This document shows, piece by piece, positions 11,516-22,900 of a DNA stretch of 64,000 nt. A program made the translations under genes and the position numbers. Under the pieces are notes generated by a model. That model was given only the letters and a program-made list of their open reading frames with translations, was not told where the DNA came from and ran no database searches. The stretch is taken from positions 36,925,234-36,989,233 of the forward strand of contig CM038471.1 of the NCBI GenBank assembly GCA_021464415.1, written 5' to 3'. Position 1 is the first letter of the stretch. Each line of letters begins with the position of its first letter. The stretch is from Lonicera japonica. Lineage: Eukaryota; Streptophyta; Magnoliopsida; Dipsacales; Caprifoliaceae.

Positions 11516-12683
11516 TAATTCTAGGAAGACATCTATATATGACATAAAAACTGACATATCCAATGTGGCCACCATGTATTTGTTAAAAGAACCGTATCAC
11601 ATTCCATTCGACCCAATGAGTGATTGACACATTCTTACCATGTACGTAGTAGCAATCCCAAAACTAATTTGTTCAAGTTTTCTTTTATGTTTAAAATAAT
11701 TCACATCCTAATTAAACCGGTATAAGAAGCATTATATTTTAATTTCTTCTTATACTGGTACATGAAGAACAATCTATTATATTTTTTAACTCTTGTATAA
11801 TATCTTACCGGTTAAAGTTTTAGTGTTTGTAATTGTCTGAATTGGCCTAGGTTTGAATTACAACAATTTTGATACTTACGAGTTTAATTTGCAAACACTG
11901 AACTTTTAAATGAAGGGTTGAAAAGGGCGCTGAACTTCATGGTTCTTTATGCAATTTACACATAAAGATGATAATGGACAAAGCAGCCACATAATCTTGC
12001 TAGCTCAGTCGGTAAGATTAACCGGTAACTCAAACTGGTATAAGAAGCATTTCTCTTTTAGAAAGAAAAATATGCATTGGGTAATTTTCCTTCCCTAATC
12101 AATTTCGGCCCCAAATATATTGCTCTACATATGCCAAAAGTGCTTATGCAGTTCTTCCCTTTTGCTTTCAAATTTCAAATGGATCCTTGTTGTGTGGCAC
12201 CCCCGCCTTAATTAGCAGGATAACACCCGTAATTAAAACCTGAAGTGTCACTGACCCACCTTAGACTAGTTAAAGTTGGTCAAATATAAATAATAAAATA
12301 ATGAATTTAGGTAAATCACATAACATTGAATAAACAACCATGATACTCATGTAGTGTATGATAATGTAAAACAGAAGCATAACATGCATATATGTATTCA
12401 AGAGACATACAAAACTATATCAACATGTTGATTAACATACATCATATTTTAACTTTTACATACAAAACTGAACAGATTGTTGGGATTGTAGTTGGATTTT
12501 AGCTAAAATGTTAATATTATGTTTTAACTTTTACATCCTCTGATTTGCTTGTTATGTGGATTGATTTATGGTCGTTGCCAGCATTTTAAAAGTGTCTTCA
12601 ACATTAGGTGAATTATTAGTGGATGGGATTGGAGTATTGTAATTTCGCATAGGATAAAAAATTAAATCCTTATTAGCGTTAAT
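11516..12683. other. Gene-free region 3' of a gag relic
   Basis: No gene is visible. A tRNA-like A box ('tagctcagtcggtaa', about 12001-12015) without a convincing B box may be a dead SINE. A TGTGGCACCCCCG string near 12195 could be an LTR start, but no partner edge was found. Confidence 0.35.
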
Positions 12684-13860
12684 TTAATGTTGGAAGAATT
12701 GTTGTTGTGGGATGATTGGTCCAACTTGTTGAGGAACTGACCTATTTTGTGGACCTTGGAAACCTGGTGGACCACCTATATTTTCTTGTTGTGAAAAAAC
12801 ATTTTGACTCCAGGAAACATTTGGGTGAAATCGCATATTAGGGTGGTATCTATTGCCAAAAGTATTAAATACATACATTTGTGCATCAGAATCAGAGCAG
12901 TAAACAAGACAGACTTAAGTAGTATGAGTAAAGCTAGAACACAACCCACATGGGTTGATGACACTTAAAACTGAACTTGGGTGGTTTCTAGTCAAGATAG
13001 TAAATGCATCAAATTTCTTACTTAAGTTTTGAACACTAGTAGCTAGACTCTCTATGACAGATTTTAAGTCTGGATCAGCTTTGACTTCATACATGTCTGG
13101 TTTCTTAATTGGGGTATATTCGTTACAAGACATGTATTCACTACTTCCAGTTTTGTGGACTCTCAGCTAATTCCTCTAAAAATGTATAGGCTTGATCAGG
13201 AGTTTGGTCTTTGAATTTGCCTTTGTGCTTTGATTCAATCATTGTATGATTCATCAGGGAAAGACCCTTATAGAAGAAATGGACAAGAATTGCTTTATCA
13301 AAACCATGGTGTGGACATTTAAGTAATAAAACGCTCACGTCTCTCATAGAATTCCTCATCTACTTTACCCTTAAATGTACTAATATCATCTCTTATTGAT
13401 TCAGTCTTTTGCATAGGGTAAAGTTTATATATAAACTTCCTAGCTAGTTGTCCCCATGTTGTGATTGAATTAGGAGGAAGATAATTCAACCACAGGACTG
13501 CCTTATCTTCTAATGATAAAGGAAATAATCTAAGCTTGGCATCATTATCATCTAGACTTTGGTTCTTAAAGGTGTTGCAGATTGTAAGAAATTTCCCTAA
13601 GTGAATGTATGGTTGTTTATTATCAAGCTCATGGAACTTAAGTAGCATTTAAAGGTACTAGGCCTAATTTCGAATTGAGCAGCAATAGTGGTTGGAAGGG
13701 TAATGCACATAGGAGGCTCAGCTGTGAAAATAGCCAAATAATTGTTTAATGTAGATTGTTGGCTGCCATTGTGAGATTTTCAGGTGGAAATGTTAGTTGT
13801 CTTTTAATTATTCAACCATTTCTAAGTTGCATAAACTGCGTAAAATCTTAGTTGCAAGCA
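12684..13860 (-). pseudogene. Degenerate gypsy gag (Athila/Tat-like)
   Basis: Reading the minus strand, fragments of one gag follow each other in order across frame breaks. The capsid-like part (13648 to 13319) contains KLRLFPLSLEDKAVLWL and WGQLARKFIYKLYP. Then come CPHHGFDKAILVHFFYKGL and LEELAESPQNW (13320-13141), a spacer ending in SKKFDAF (about 13010), a decayed zinc knuckle CGLCSSFTH (about 12930), and a Gln/Pro-rich tail with NVSWSQN and QGPQNR. The order matches the intact gag of element A, but the sequence is much more diverged. Pro, RT and integrase do not follow, so this is a dead fragment. Confidence 0.8.
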
Positions 13861-15164
13861 AATCCTAAAAATAATTTAATTAAGCAATGAATTTATTATC
13901 TTCAAATTAGTGCGGGCTGAGTATTTCAATAAAATTAATGACCTAGGCTTTTCTTATTCTTATCGAGAAAATTGAAAGCTTACTAGTTAAGGCTCCCACT
14001 CTAACAATCGGTTAAGTTCCTAGGAAATACTGGAAGAGTCATAAGCAGTTCCACTTAAAACCCAGCTACATTCGACAGCGGTTTGCTGTTTTGACAGAAC
14101 TTACCTAGGTGCTGCTAAATCAAAAAAGTACTCACTGGACTAGCCAACAATTATCTTGCACTATCTAATTAATTTTAAATTAATAAATTCAAGGCTTGAA
14201 GTTTAACAAATGCATGGTGGTTTTTAACCAAGGTGGCAAGAATTAGTGATGAAATTCAATCCTTTTCTTGATAAGAATAATGCCCTTAACTAATATTTTA
14301 ATGCAAATGCTAAACAAAATATGCACAAATAAAGAAGCAAATATATAAAACAAAAAATAAAATATAGGGACCTCAGTGCAAAGCGTTTAAATTATCTAAC
14401 CTAAATGTAAGAGGGAACCAAAAAAACCCCAAAATTATCTAATGTAAAGGTAAAAACAAATAAAAAAGGAAATTATTTTGTTTTGTTTTGTTTTTTAAAA
14501 TTTTGAACTTTATGTTTTTTTTTTTCAGATTTTTTTTGAATTTACTTTTTTTTTCAGACTAAATATTAAAAATAATTGAAAATAATAATAAATAAATTTT
14601 TCAAACTTTTTTTTTTTCAGATTTTTTTCCAAGTTACTGGTTTTTTTTTTTTTTTTTTTTGCAGAATTAAATTTTTTTAATAAAAAACAAAAATAATAAT
14701 AAATTTTTTTTCGTGTTATTAACAATAAAAATAATAAGAAAAACTAAAGAAAAATAATAAATAAAATAGACTTGGAGAGGGAGTAGGAGGGTCCAAAAAA
14801 AATATTTAGGGCTTGTTTGGTTGATATTTTAAATTGAGTTTTTGAGTTAAGTTTTTAGGAAGTGTAAAAGTATGTTGAAAAGTGAATGGGGTTTTTTTTT
14901 GGAGTTCTTTTCAACCAATTCAAAAAAAGCTCATGAAAAAAACTCAAAAAATAGTTAAAATGGATCTTGTTTTACAGATCTCGATGAGTATGTTTCAAAT
15001 ATATATATATATATGTATATATGTATTTTTATCTAATTCTAATTTTTGGATTTAAAATTATGGTATTTTTAAAATTTTATGAGAGAGAAAGTAATGTTAA
15101 ATAAATTTTGAAAAGTGTGAAGTAAAGTTAATTTTTGGATAAAAAACTAAAACATGGATTTTTA
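13861..15164 (-). mobile_element. Probable leader of the gag relic, with MITE insertion
   Basis: This non-coding stretch lies directly upstream (minus strand) of the gag relic. It contains repeated T runs at about 14517-14660 and AT-rich sequence with no frame of interest. It is interrupted by the MITE starting at 14811. Its identity as leader is inferred from position only. Confidence 0.4.
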
Positions 15165-15170
15165 AGGGGA
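14811..15170. mobile_element. Partial Tourist-like MITE (second copy of the 29948 family)
   Basis: The left end GGGCTTGTTTGGTTG follows a TTA. The interior (ggaagtgtaaaagta, then aaaagtgaat, then gagtatgtttcaaatatata, then ttttggatttaaaa) runs in the same order as the reverse complement of the element at 29948-30319. The right terminal repeat is not recognisable. Confidence 0.55.
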
Positions 15171-16102
15171 ATTCTTAAAATTAATTTGTTTTGCACTTAA
15201 ATGCATAAAATTCCTACTTTTATATAAATATTTAAACTAGTATAACGAATAAGTAGGAGTTGATACAAATCCAAATTGATACCTTAAAAATAGGAAAGTT
15301 TGTCGAAATCCAAGATTTTAGTTACCAAGAATAAAATAGTTTTTGAATTTTGATTTTAAAATTATCTACACTAAGAAACTAAACTAATTAAATTAAATCA
15401 AACACGCAAATAATTAGTATAAAAAATCCGAAAGAAAGAAAATCATCCACCATGGATATAAATAAAAAAATATCTAATTATATTTTTAATATTCATCCCT
15501 ACTACATAAACAAATTTAAAATTGCCATCATTCTTTCTTTAAAACTAATGTAAATAACAATGTGCATCGCCATGTATCTCCAAATTATGGTAATCACAAG
15601 AGATCCTTCCTTTATTTTTAAAATAATTAAAGTACTAGAAAGAAAACAAACATTAAAATAATGGTAATTTGAAAATCTATTTTAATTTGGGAAGAATAAT
15701 TAAAAATTAATTAGAAATAAATTAAGCACATTACATCCATGGTGGTTTCATCCCTCCGTTTTGGGGGAGAAATTAGCCAAGCATATTAATTAAAGAATAC
15801 ATACAAATAAAATAATAATTCATCATTAAAATTAAAATTAAAGTATTTAAATACAAACTATAGAAAACTAAAAGAAAACTAAAAAGCGTCCCTGATTATA
15901 ATGCTCGAACTAGCGTGTACCACGCGGCTTTACGCTGTTGAAAAGTACCCAAAATTGTTATTTAAACCGACAAATAATATTTTGTTAGTATATAATTAAT
16001 ACTTAAAATGAAGTGGAATAATATTTGTTTTGTCTTTTATAGAGAAGAAGTAAAAAGTTCAAGAAGGAGGAATAGAAAGATCTAAAGGTGCATTAAATTT
16101 AA

Positions 16103-16215
16103 TACATGAGGAGTTAGTCAAGTTGGTAAAGTTGAAATTATTCAAGTTCAAAAATGATGGTGTCAAAATCTAGAGATAGATAATTAACCAATCAATAAGC
16201 GAATATCGGTAAATA
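16103..16215 (+). mobile_element. Possible tRNA-derived SINE
   Basis: An A-box-like 'gttagtcaagttggta' (16113-16128) and a weak B-box-like 'caagttcaaaaat' (16143-16155) stand at tRNA-like spacing. The B box is degenerate and no TSD is clear. Confidence 0.35.
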
Positions 16216-16484
16216 AAAAAAATAAATGCAGCGCAATGATGAACACATGACTTTTTTTTTAAGGTAGGTTCCCCCGGTAGCGCTTATGCTATTCCAGTGG
16301 TAGGTCCTCCTTTTGTGTGTGCTTGCTTTATATTAGCTCAAAGGCGATCAATTTGAAAGATAATACAAGCTACCAACTTCTCTCTCTCTATAATTTCCTT
16401 AATTCTATTTATAAGTATAGAATTAGGATTACAAATATTTCAACAGAATAAATAATAAACTGTGTAGGAGAGAGAGTGTATAAG

Positions 16485-16582
16485 GGTTTTTGGTATTTTT
16501 TGGAGTATGAAAATAGAGAGTATAAGACCCTTCTATTTTTTGGGGTATGAAAATAGAGAGTATATGACCCTTCTATTTTTTA
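16485..16582. repeat. Tandem duplication, ~50-bp unit x2
   Basis: Two nearly identical copies contain 'gtatgaaaatagagagtata' followed by 'gacccttctattttt'. They lie just upstream of the 62-bp array. Confidence 0.75.
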
Positions 16583-16616
16583 ACAAAATATATAGGAGAG
16601 AAAGTATATATTTTTG

Positions 16617-16864
16617 GTGGAATATAATGGAGTGGGATAATTATTTAAAGGAAAGTAAATAATTATCTAAAGGAAAGTGTGGAATATAATGGAGTGGGAT
16701 AATTATTTAAAGGAAATTAAATAATTATCTAAAGGAAAATGTGGAATATAATGGAGTGGGATAATTATTTAAAGAAAATTAAATAATTATCTAAAGGAAA
16801 GTGTGGAATATAATGGAGTGGGATAATTATTTAAAGGAAATTAAATAATTATCTAAAGGAATAA
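16617..16864. repeat. Tandem array, 62-bp unit x4
   Basis: Units start at 16617, 16679, 16741 and 16803, each exactly 62 bp apart and beginning 'gtggaatataatggagtggg'. Each unit also contains the internal near-repeat 'ataattatttaaagga' / 'ataattatctaaagga'. The copies differ by only a few bases, which indicates recent expansion. A 20-bp unit 'ttttgtaggccaatggtaaa' is duplicated immediately after (about 16889-16940). Confidence 0.9.
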
Positions 16865-17039
16865 AAAAAAAAAAGTGGAGAATATTATTTTTGTAGGCCA
16901 ATGGTAAAATTATTTTTTACTTTTGTAGGCCAATGGTAAATTAATATTTACCCCCATCAAAAATAAAGGTTCAATGCATAGCAACAATAATTTAATTTTT
17001 GAAGAATTACCTGAAGGTCTACGGGAAGAGTTGCATATT

Positions 17040-17155
17040 TACAATAGATAGATAGAATACATAGAATATGGATATTATTAGAATGTTTTAGAGGATACGC
17101 AATAGATAGATAGAATACATAGAATATAGATATTATTAGAGTGTTTTAGAGTGAG
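17040..17155. repeat. Tandem duplication, ~59-bp unit x2
   Basis: Both copies contain 'aatagatagatagaatacat' followed by 'agatattattagagtgtttt' or a close variant. Confidence 0.7.
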
Positions 17156-18479
17156 AAAATTCTCCATATATTAGTTGTCGTGATGTTGAAGTATTGCAAG
17201 TGAATGAGTGGACAATGTTAAGCTATGCGGTACACGTCAATTCGAACATCATAATTAGAGACGCTTTCTAGTTTGTTTTTTTTTCCATAGCTTGTATTCG
17301 AATAATTTAATTTTAGTTTTAATGTTAAATTATTATTTTATTTTTATGTGTTCTTTATTTAATATGCTTGGCTAAATTATCTCCCAAAGCGGAGGATGAA
17401 ACCGCCGTAGATGTAATGTGCTTAATTTAATTCTAGTTAATTTTTAATTATTCGTCTTGAATTAAAATAGATTTTGAAATTACCATTATTACAATGAGTG
17501 TTTTCTTTCTAGTACTTTAATTGTTTTTAAAATAAAGGAATGATCTCTTATGATCACCATAATTAGAGATACAAACGATACCTATTTTTATTTACATTAG
17601 TTTTAAAAAAAGAATTATGATTATTATGAATTTGTTTATATAGTAGGGATGAATATTAAAAATATAATTTAGATACTTTTTATTTATATCCATGGTGGTG
17701 GATTTTCTTTCTTTGGGATTTCTTATCATTGATTATTTGCTTGTTTGATTTAATTTAATTTAATTAGTTTAGTTTAGATAATTTCAAAATAAAAATTTTA
17801 AAACTATTTTAATCTTAGTTCCTAAAATATTGAATCTTCAACAAACTTTCCTATTTTTAGGGTACTAACTTAAATTTGGATCGATTCCTACTTATTCATT
17901 ATACTAATTTAATTATTTTACATAGAAGTAGGGTTTTTATGCATTTAAGTGCAGAATAAATCAACGACAAATTAATTATAAAAAATTACCTTAAATCAGC
18001 TGTCCAATCCTTCACCTTCGATACTTCGGTCCCACGACAACTAGTATGTGAAAATAGATAATATATGGGGATTTTCTCTCTCCGGAACTCTCTAATAATA
18101 TATATATATATATATGCTATGTGTTCTATCTCTTGTATCTCTCTCTACCTGTCATTTTAGATCTAGTGAATATGTCTATTATATATAGGAATAAGAGATA
18201 GATGTTTAATAAATTTAGGAAATTAGAATTGGAAAAGAAATGATAAATATAAATTCAATTAGGATTTTAATTAAGATGGAGAAAAATGAGTTATATTTGA
18301 ATTAGGAAAGATAATATGGAATTGGAGTTTTTTTTTTCTCTTCCTTTTTGATATTTAATTGACTTCTTCCATCTTTTTGGACTTTTTCTCACATTTTACT
18401 TCTTCCCTACAAAAAGCAAAATAAATATTATTACTCAACATTTTAAGCATACTTTATTTGTGGGTTTAAATAACAGTTT

Positions 18480-18690
18480 TGGACATTTATCATGTACATA
18501 TGTCAAATCTCATGCAATTAATTCTAACTATATACTTGTTTTTATTTATGGTAGTAAAATATGTCGTTATCATATTAAAATATCTTATCTTGGACATTTT
18601 GTATACATATGATCATATGAGGGATTTTTCTCCTCTTATCCCATATTTTCCTTCATCAAAATAACCTAACAAATGAATATATATATATAC
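18480..18690. repeat. Distal edge of the TNL duplication unit, copy 1
   Basis: About 210 bp here match 33240-33450 in order and orientation, for example 'atgcaattaatt', 'ggtagtaaaatatgtc', 'tatcatattaaaatatctta' and 'catcaaaa.tacctaacaaatga'. This is the furthest downstream part of the unit shared by the two TNL blocks. In block 2 it is separated from the rest of the unit by later insertions. Confidence 0.7.
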
Positions 18691-18699
18691 ATAAATTAC

Positions 18700-19010
18700 T
18701 CTCCAAATGACATTTTGGATCCCGGCATTCAAACAAAAGATGCACGCTTCTCTAATCACGAGAGCCTCCGCCCATATAAACAGATGAAACTGAAATGTTG
18801 GAACCAAAATATTTGAGGATTAAACTTGAACTATCTCTAACAATGCAACTCAAGGCACCCAATTAAAGACTCTTTGACGGAGGCATCATAATTAAAACTT
18901 TAGGGAATGGAGGCGGAGACAACTCGATACTGGGAGAGGGTTAAAGGGGAGGAAGCGAATGAGGGGAAGGGCCATGCAAAATTGCTTCATAGATTCCACG
19001 GCGGCTGAGT
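18700..19010 (-). pseudogene. LINE RNase H-domain relic, copy 1
   Basis: The sequence matches 37257-37680 closely, including 'tggatcccggc.ttcaaaca' and 'aaactttagggaatggagg'. On the minus strand it gives residues such as MVPTFQFHLFIW and ACIFCLNAGIQ, the counterparts of the RNase H-like part of copy 2. It is shorter and more decayed than copy 2. Its position 3' of TNL1 mirrors copy 2, so it was duplicated along with the resistance gene. Confidence 0.6.
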
Positions 19011-19947
19011 AGTAGCCTGAGTTCATAGCTTGAGCCACCAAATCTAGTCCCCCTTAATTTCTAATGTTCAAATCTAGGTCTATCCAAAAATTAATTGTGT
19101 ACTATTTTTATGATTGTGTAATGCATTACTCAACATGAACTTTAAGTAAATAATCCTCGTGACCCTTAAATCATCACATTTGTATCTCTATGGCATTTTA
19201 ACTAATTCTTGTAACTCTATGACCCTTGAATTATGTAATTCGTACGCTAGAGGCCCACGGAGTATATGACTGAATTTTTTAGTGATGAAACATTTAATTG
19301 TCGCAAAGTGTATATTTAGCGATGTAATATGCAATTTTCATTGCCACTAGGGTATAAGTGTATGGTTAAGGGCCATAGGGTGTACAAAAATAATTTAAGC
19401 ACCATAGGGGTATAAATAAGGAGTATTTTTAGTTTCAGTTGGAATAAAAATTGGGGAGATCCAAACCTCGGTTCAGTTCAGTTCAAATTTGGTTTGTGAA
19501 TCTTCCAAAATTCTACAACCTATGCCACGAGTTACGACTTTTATAGTAAGTTAGAGTTTCGCAAGTTCTTCTACGAGAGTGGCAGCTGAAGACAAGGATT
19601 TTGTTTCTATTTAACTAACATAAAGCAAGTTACAATTACATTAATTTAAAGGACACTGTAGCAATCTACACAATTTATTGTTACCCAAAACATATGTGAC
19701 ACATCATTATGTCTTCAAAACATACTGGTATATATATACTCGTGCTTGATGATCGAAAATATGAAATTAGAAATGACTTACCTAATCATTAGTCACTAGT
19801 ACATAAACAAGCACAAAAGGACCGATTGAAGCCTAAATTTACTTATATTAAAAAAGCAAAAGCCCAACGCCATAGTCTTCTCAAGCTCAGGTTGCGCGCA
19901 GCAATCCCACAAAGAGAAATTAATTAATGGAGATAATGAACACACAT
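19011..19947. other. 3' flank of TNL1, no gene
   Basis: No gene is visible. A patch at about 19150-19430 repeats phrases on the themes 'gacccttaaat' and 'ccataggg.gtat', possibly an eroded MITE. The sequence just downstream of the TNL1 stop (about 19850-19945) is similar to the corresponding part of TNL2 (39300-39390), consistent with a shared 3' UTR. Confidence 0.4.
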
Positions 19948-22900
19948 TCAATAATCTGCAAAGCCACAACGCACCTTTCGTTCTTGTATCTCTACAACCA
20001 TTCAAACCAACCAAATTAAGTATTAACATGATATAAGATGAGAGACACTTCTATATCTTCTTTGAGAACAAAATAAAATGGACATTTACGAGTAATTAGA
20101 TGATTTGGTTTTAGAATGCTAAATAAAAGTCGAGACATACGTACACACCTGAAAAATCCGCGATGTCTCCTAATATTTTCCAATACAAATCAGTGACCAC
20201 GTCATGAAATTTACCTCTGTAGAGGTAGCGACAAAGGAAGTACGTCCCTGTGCTTAACTGTAACTGTGACAAATCTCCACCAACGACTTCATTCCAGTGA
20301 AAATATGTCTTATTATTGTTGTTATCCGAGACTATTCCGTTATCTTCTTCATACACGATGTTGACACCACACTCCTTTACCTTTAACGGATCACCCGATA
20401 AAACTGAAACGACAATTTCGTCCCCACCTTCTAGCTGATTCCCAAAATTCCACTGACTTAACCATGTCATGTCTTTATCTTCCGATGGACTACCGTAGTA
20501 CATAGGGCAGTATACCCACGTGAGATCCTTCGTCTTATTATTGATTTTAGTGGCAAATGGATAACATGTGCCTCGGGGACCAGTCTGTCCATACACGAAG
20601 CAAATGTTCAAGCATTGAATCCTAAATTCAGGAACCAAAGACACAGTAAAAGACATTGAAGACCCCTTCCTCCTATTACTGAAACAACTTGGGATCTCTC
20701 TGCCCGGGATAAATGTGCTGACTATACCAAACTCGTAAATTCCCTACAGCAATTCAATTCAATTCCAATTTTAATCTTTAACAATTATATGGGATAGAGA
20801 GAGAAAGAGAGAGAGAAAGAGAGCACCTGGATTGGAATTGGATCAATCTCGATACCATACAGCTGCGTCAAATGCTTTACTTTAAGATTTTTGATCAATT
20901 CAATGTCAATACCCCAATTCTTGATTATCCTTATGTCAACGTTTTCTATTGGTTCTCTATTTATAATGCCTTCTATTTCAACCACTTTATAGCATCTAAA
21001 AGGATTGATTGCATGTAACTGATCTGGAGCTGATTGAAATGTTATTTTTCTTAACGACGAGCAATGATACACATCCAAGCTCTGTAAATTACTTGGCAAA
21101 CCAAAAATTGAATCGAGTGACTCACAAGAAAATAAGGAGAGCGATTGAAGGCTACTAAGGCTTGTAACACAATATGGCAAGTTATGGAATGAATTTCGAC
21201 TTAAATCCAAATCTTTAAGCAATGATAGATTACCGAACCTATGTGGCAAGGAATCATCAGATAGATTGCAATTTGAAAGACTTAAACTTGTTAACAAGCA
21301 TGGTAAAGATGTCCATAAAATTTCTGGACCTCTGCTTGGCTGTGGCACCCATGGCACTAAAAATGAAGTACGCCACCATTTGCTCTGCTCATTGGTAATG
21401 CTTGTTGCGCTTATGTCAAGTCCACCAGCGAAAAGAGTTGAGCAACCAGAGATTATAAGCGTCTCGAGAGATCCTAGCTTGTACATGTTCCTTGGAAGTT
21501 TCCTTATATTTTTACAATCTGATAGATCAAGTAAATCAAGCTCTTCAAGGAATTCAATGGATTCAGAGATCTCAATTAAACTTACACAACCTTTGAGAAC
21601 TAGTCTTTCAAGATTCGGAACTCCTAAAAAGTTGGGAGTTTTGGCAAGCCTTTTAGAATAGCTCAAATTAAGGATCTTTAGTGATCCAAGAAACTGTTAA
21701 AAAGGAACAACAATATGTATTATGTTCTAAACATGTATATCCAGCAATAATTAAGAACCAAGCTACAAAAGAAAAAAGAAAATAAATAAATAATTATTTC
21801 CATACCTTAGGGCTTCTCCAAACCTCCTCCAATTTGCTATGACGCAAGTCAAGGGCAACCAAATTCTCTAAAGATAACTCAATGGGAATATATTTTAAAG
21901 GAAACCCATGCCAACACAACCACGTCAAATTTTTAGGAAAATTGTTGTAGCGACCACCGAGTTGTGTATAATTTAGCTTCAATAGTCTTAACTTTTCCAT
22001 CTTTTCAAATGCATCAGTTCTCAAGTTTATAGGTTGATTTCTTAAAGAAGGTGATACTTGTTGCCCAAAACGGAAGTTTAGGAAACCAGAACGATGAAAG
22101 GAAGAACATATGCCTGTCAAGGGTGAGGCCTTATTAAGAGATCCATCATATTTCTGTCTTCTTGATATGTAATCATCTTTCAATAACATGCGCATGTCAA
22201 GGGTAAGGCCCTCGATTGTTCTTGTGCCCTAGTAACATAAGAAAGAGCACAAAATTTTGTTTAGTAATTAGCATATATGCACAATACATAAACAAATCTG
22301 TGGAAACACAAGAATTATATAAGTTTTTTACTTTCTTATTTGCCAACACAATATAGGCCTCCCTTTGATGCCATAGTCTACTACGGTGCTCAGGCTCAAG
22401 TGATTCTTGGTTGACAATGTTTCTTCCCATGTCTCGAAGTAGTTGATGCATCATCAACTTATTACAAGAATCAATTTTTAAGAGATATCGATCAATGAGA
22501 TTTTGAATTCTAACGTCAGCATGAATATCAACAGTACTGTCTAGTACTTTGACAATGCAATCCTTGTCTTCTCCAACAAAGAAACAAGCAATATCAAGGA
22601 ATAATCTTTTGTCATAGTCATCTTCTAAACAATTATAACTTATTTGAAGTTTATTGAGGATTTCACTGTGTGGAATTGCTTGCAATTTCTTCACTTCACT
22701 TGCCCACTGAGGTACAGTCCTTCCGGATAAAGAAGCACCTAAAACTTGAAGAGCTAGTGGAAGGCCTCCACAAATTTGTACTATGCTCTTTGTGTGCTCT
22801 ACGTAACCTTCAATAGGACGGTCTTCCCCAAAGGCGTAGAAACAAAAGAGCTTAAGTGACTCATCATGGCCTAGTTCCTCAACCTTAAACACCTGACTAG

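Larger units (their letters stand above)
15165..17990. repeat. Large inverted repeat, arms ~770 bp
   Basis: The segment 15165-15935 is repeated in reverse orientation at 17225-17990. Matching landmarks in arm 1, against the reverse complement of arm 2, are 'gcacttaaatgcataaaa', 'ataggaaagtttgt', 'accatggatataaataaa', 'atattcatccctacta', 'agccaagcatattaa' and 'gcgtgtacc'. The arms have many small indels, so the duplication is not recent. The 1.3-kb spacer holds a SINE-like unit and three sets of tandem repeats. Because arm 1 lies just upstream of a gypsy gag relic, the arms may be leader or LTR sequence of two oppositely oriented insertions; a foldback transposon is the alternative. Confidence 0.8.

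Noticed and set aside
12001..12040. tRNA-like 'tagctcagtcggtaa'
   Set aside because: No B box, anticodon stem or acceptor stem; at best a dead SINE head.
12194..12300. Possible LTR start TGTGGCACCCCCG
   Set aside because: No matching CA end, PBS or second copy was found.
21266..21661. 131-codon plus-strand frame opposite TNL1 exon 4 (and the 92-codon one at 40706)
   Set aside because: Antisense shadows of LRR coding sequence; both exist only because of the regular leucine codons on the other strand.
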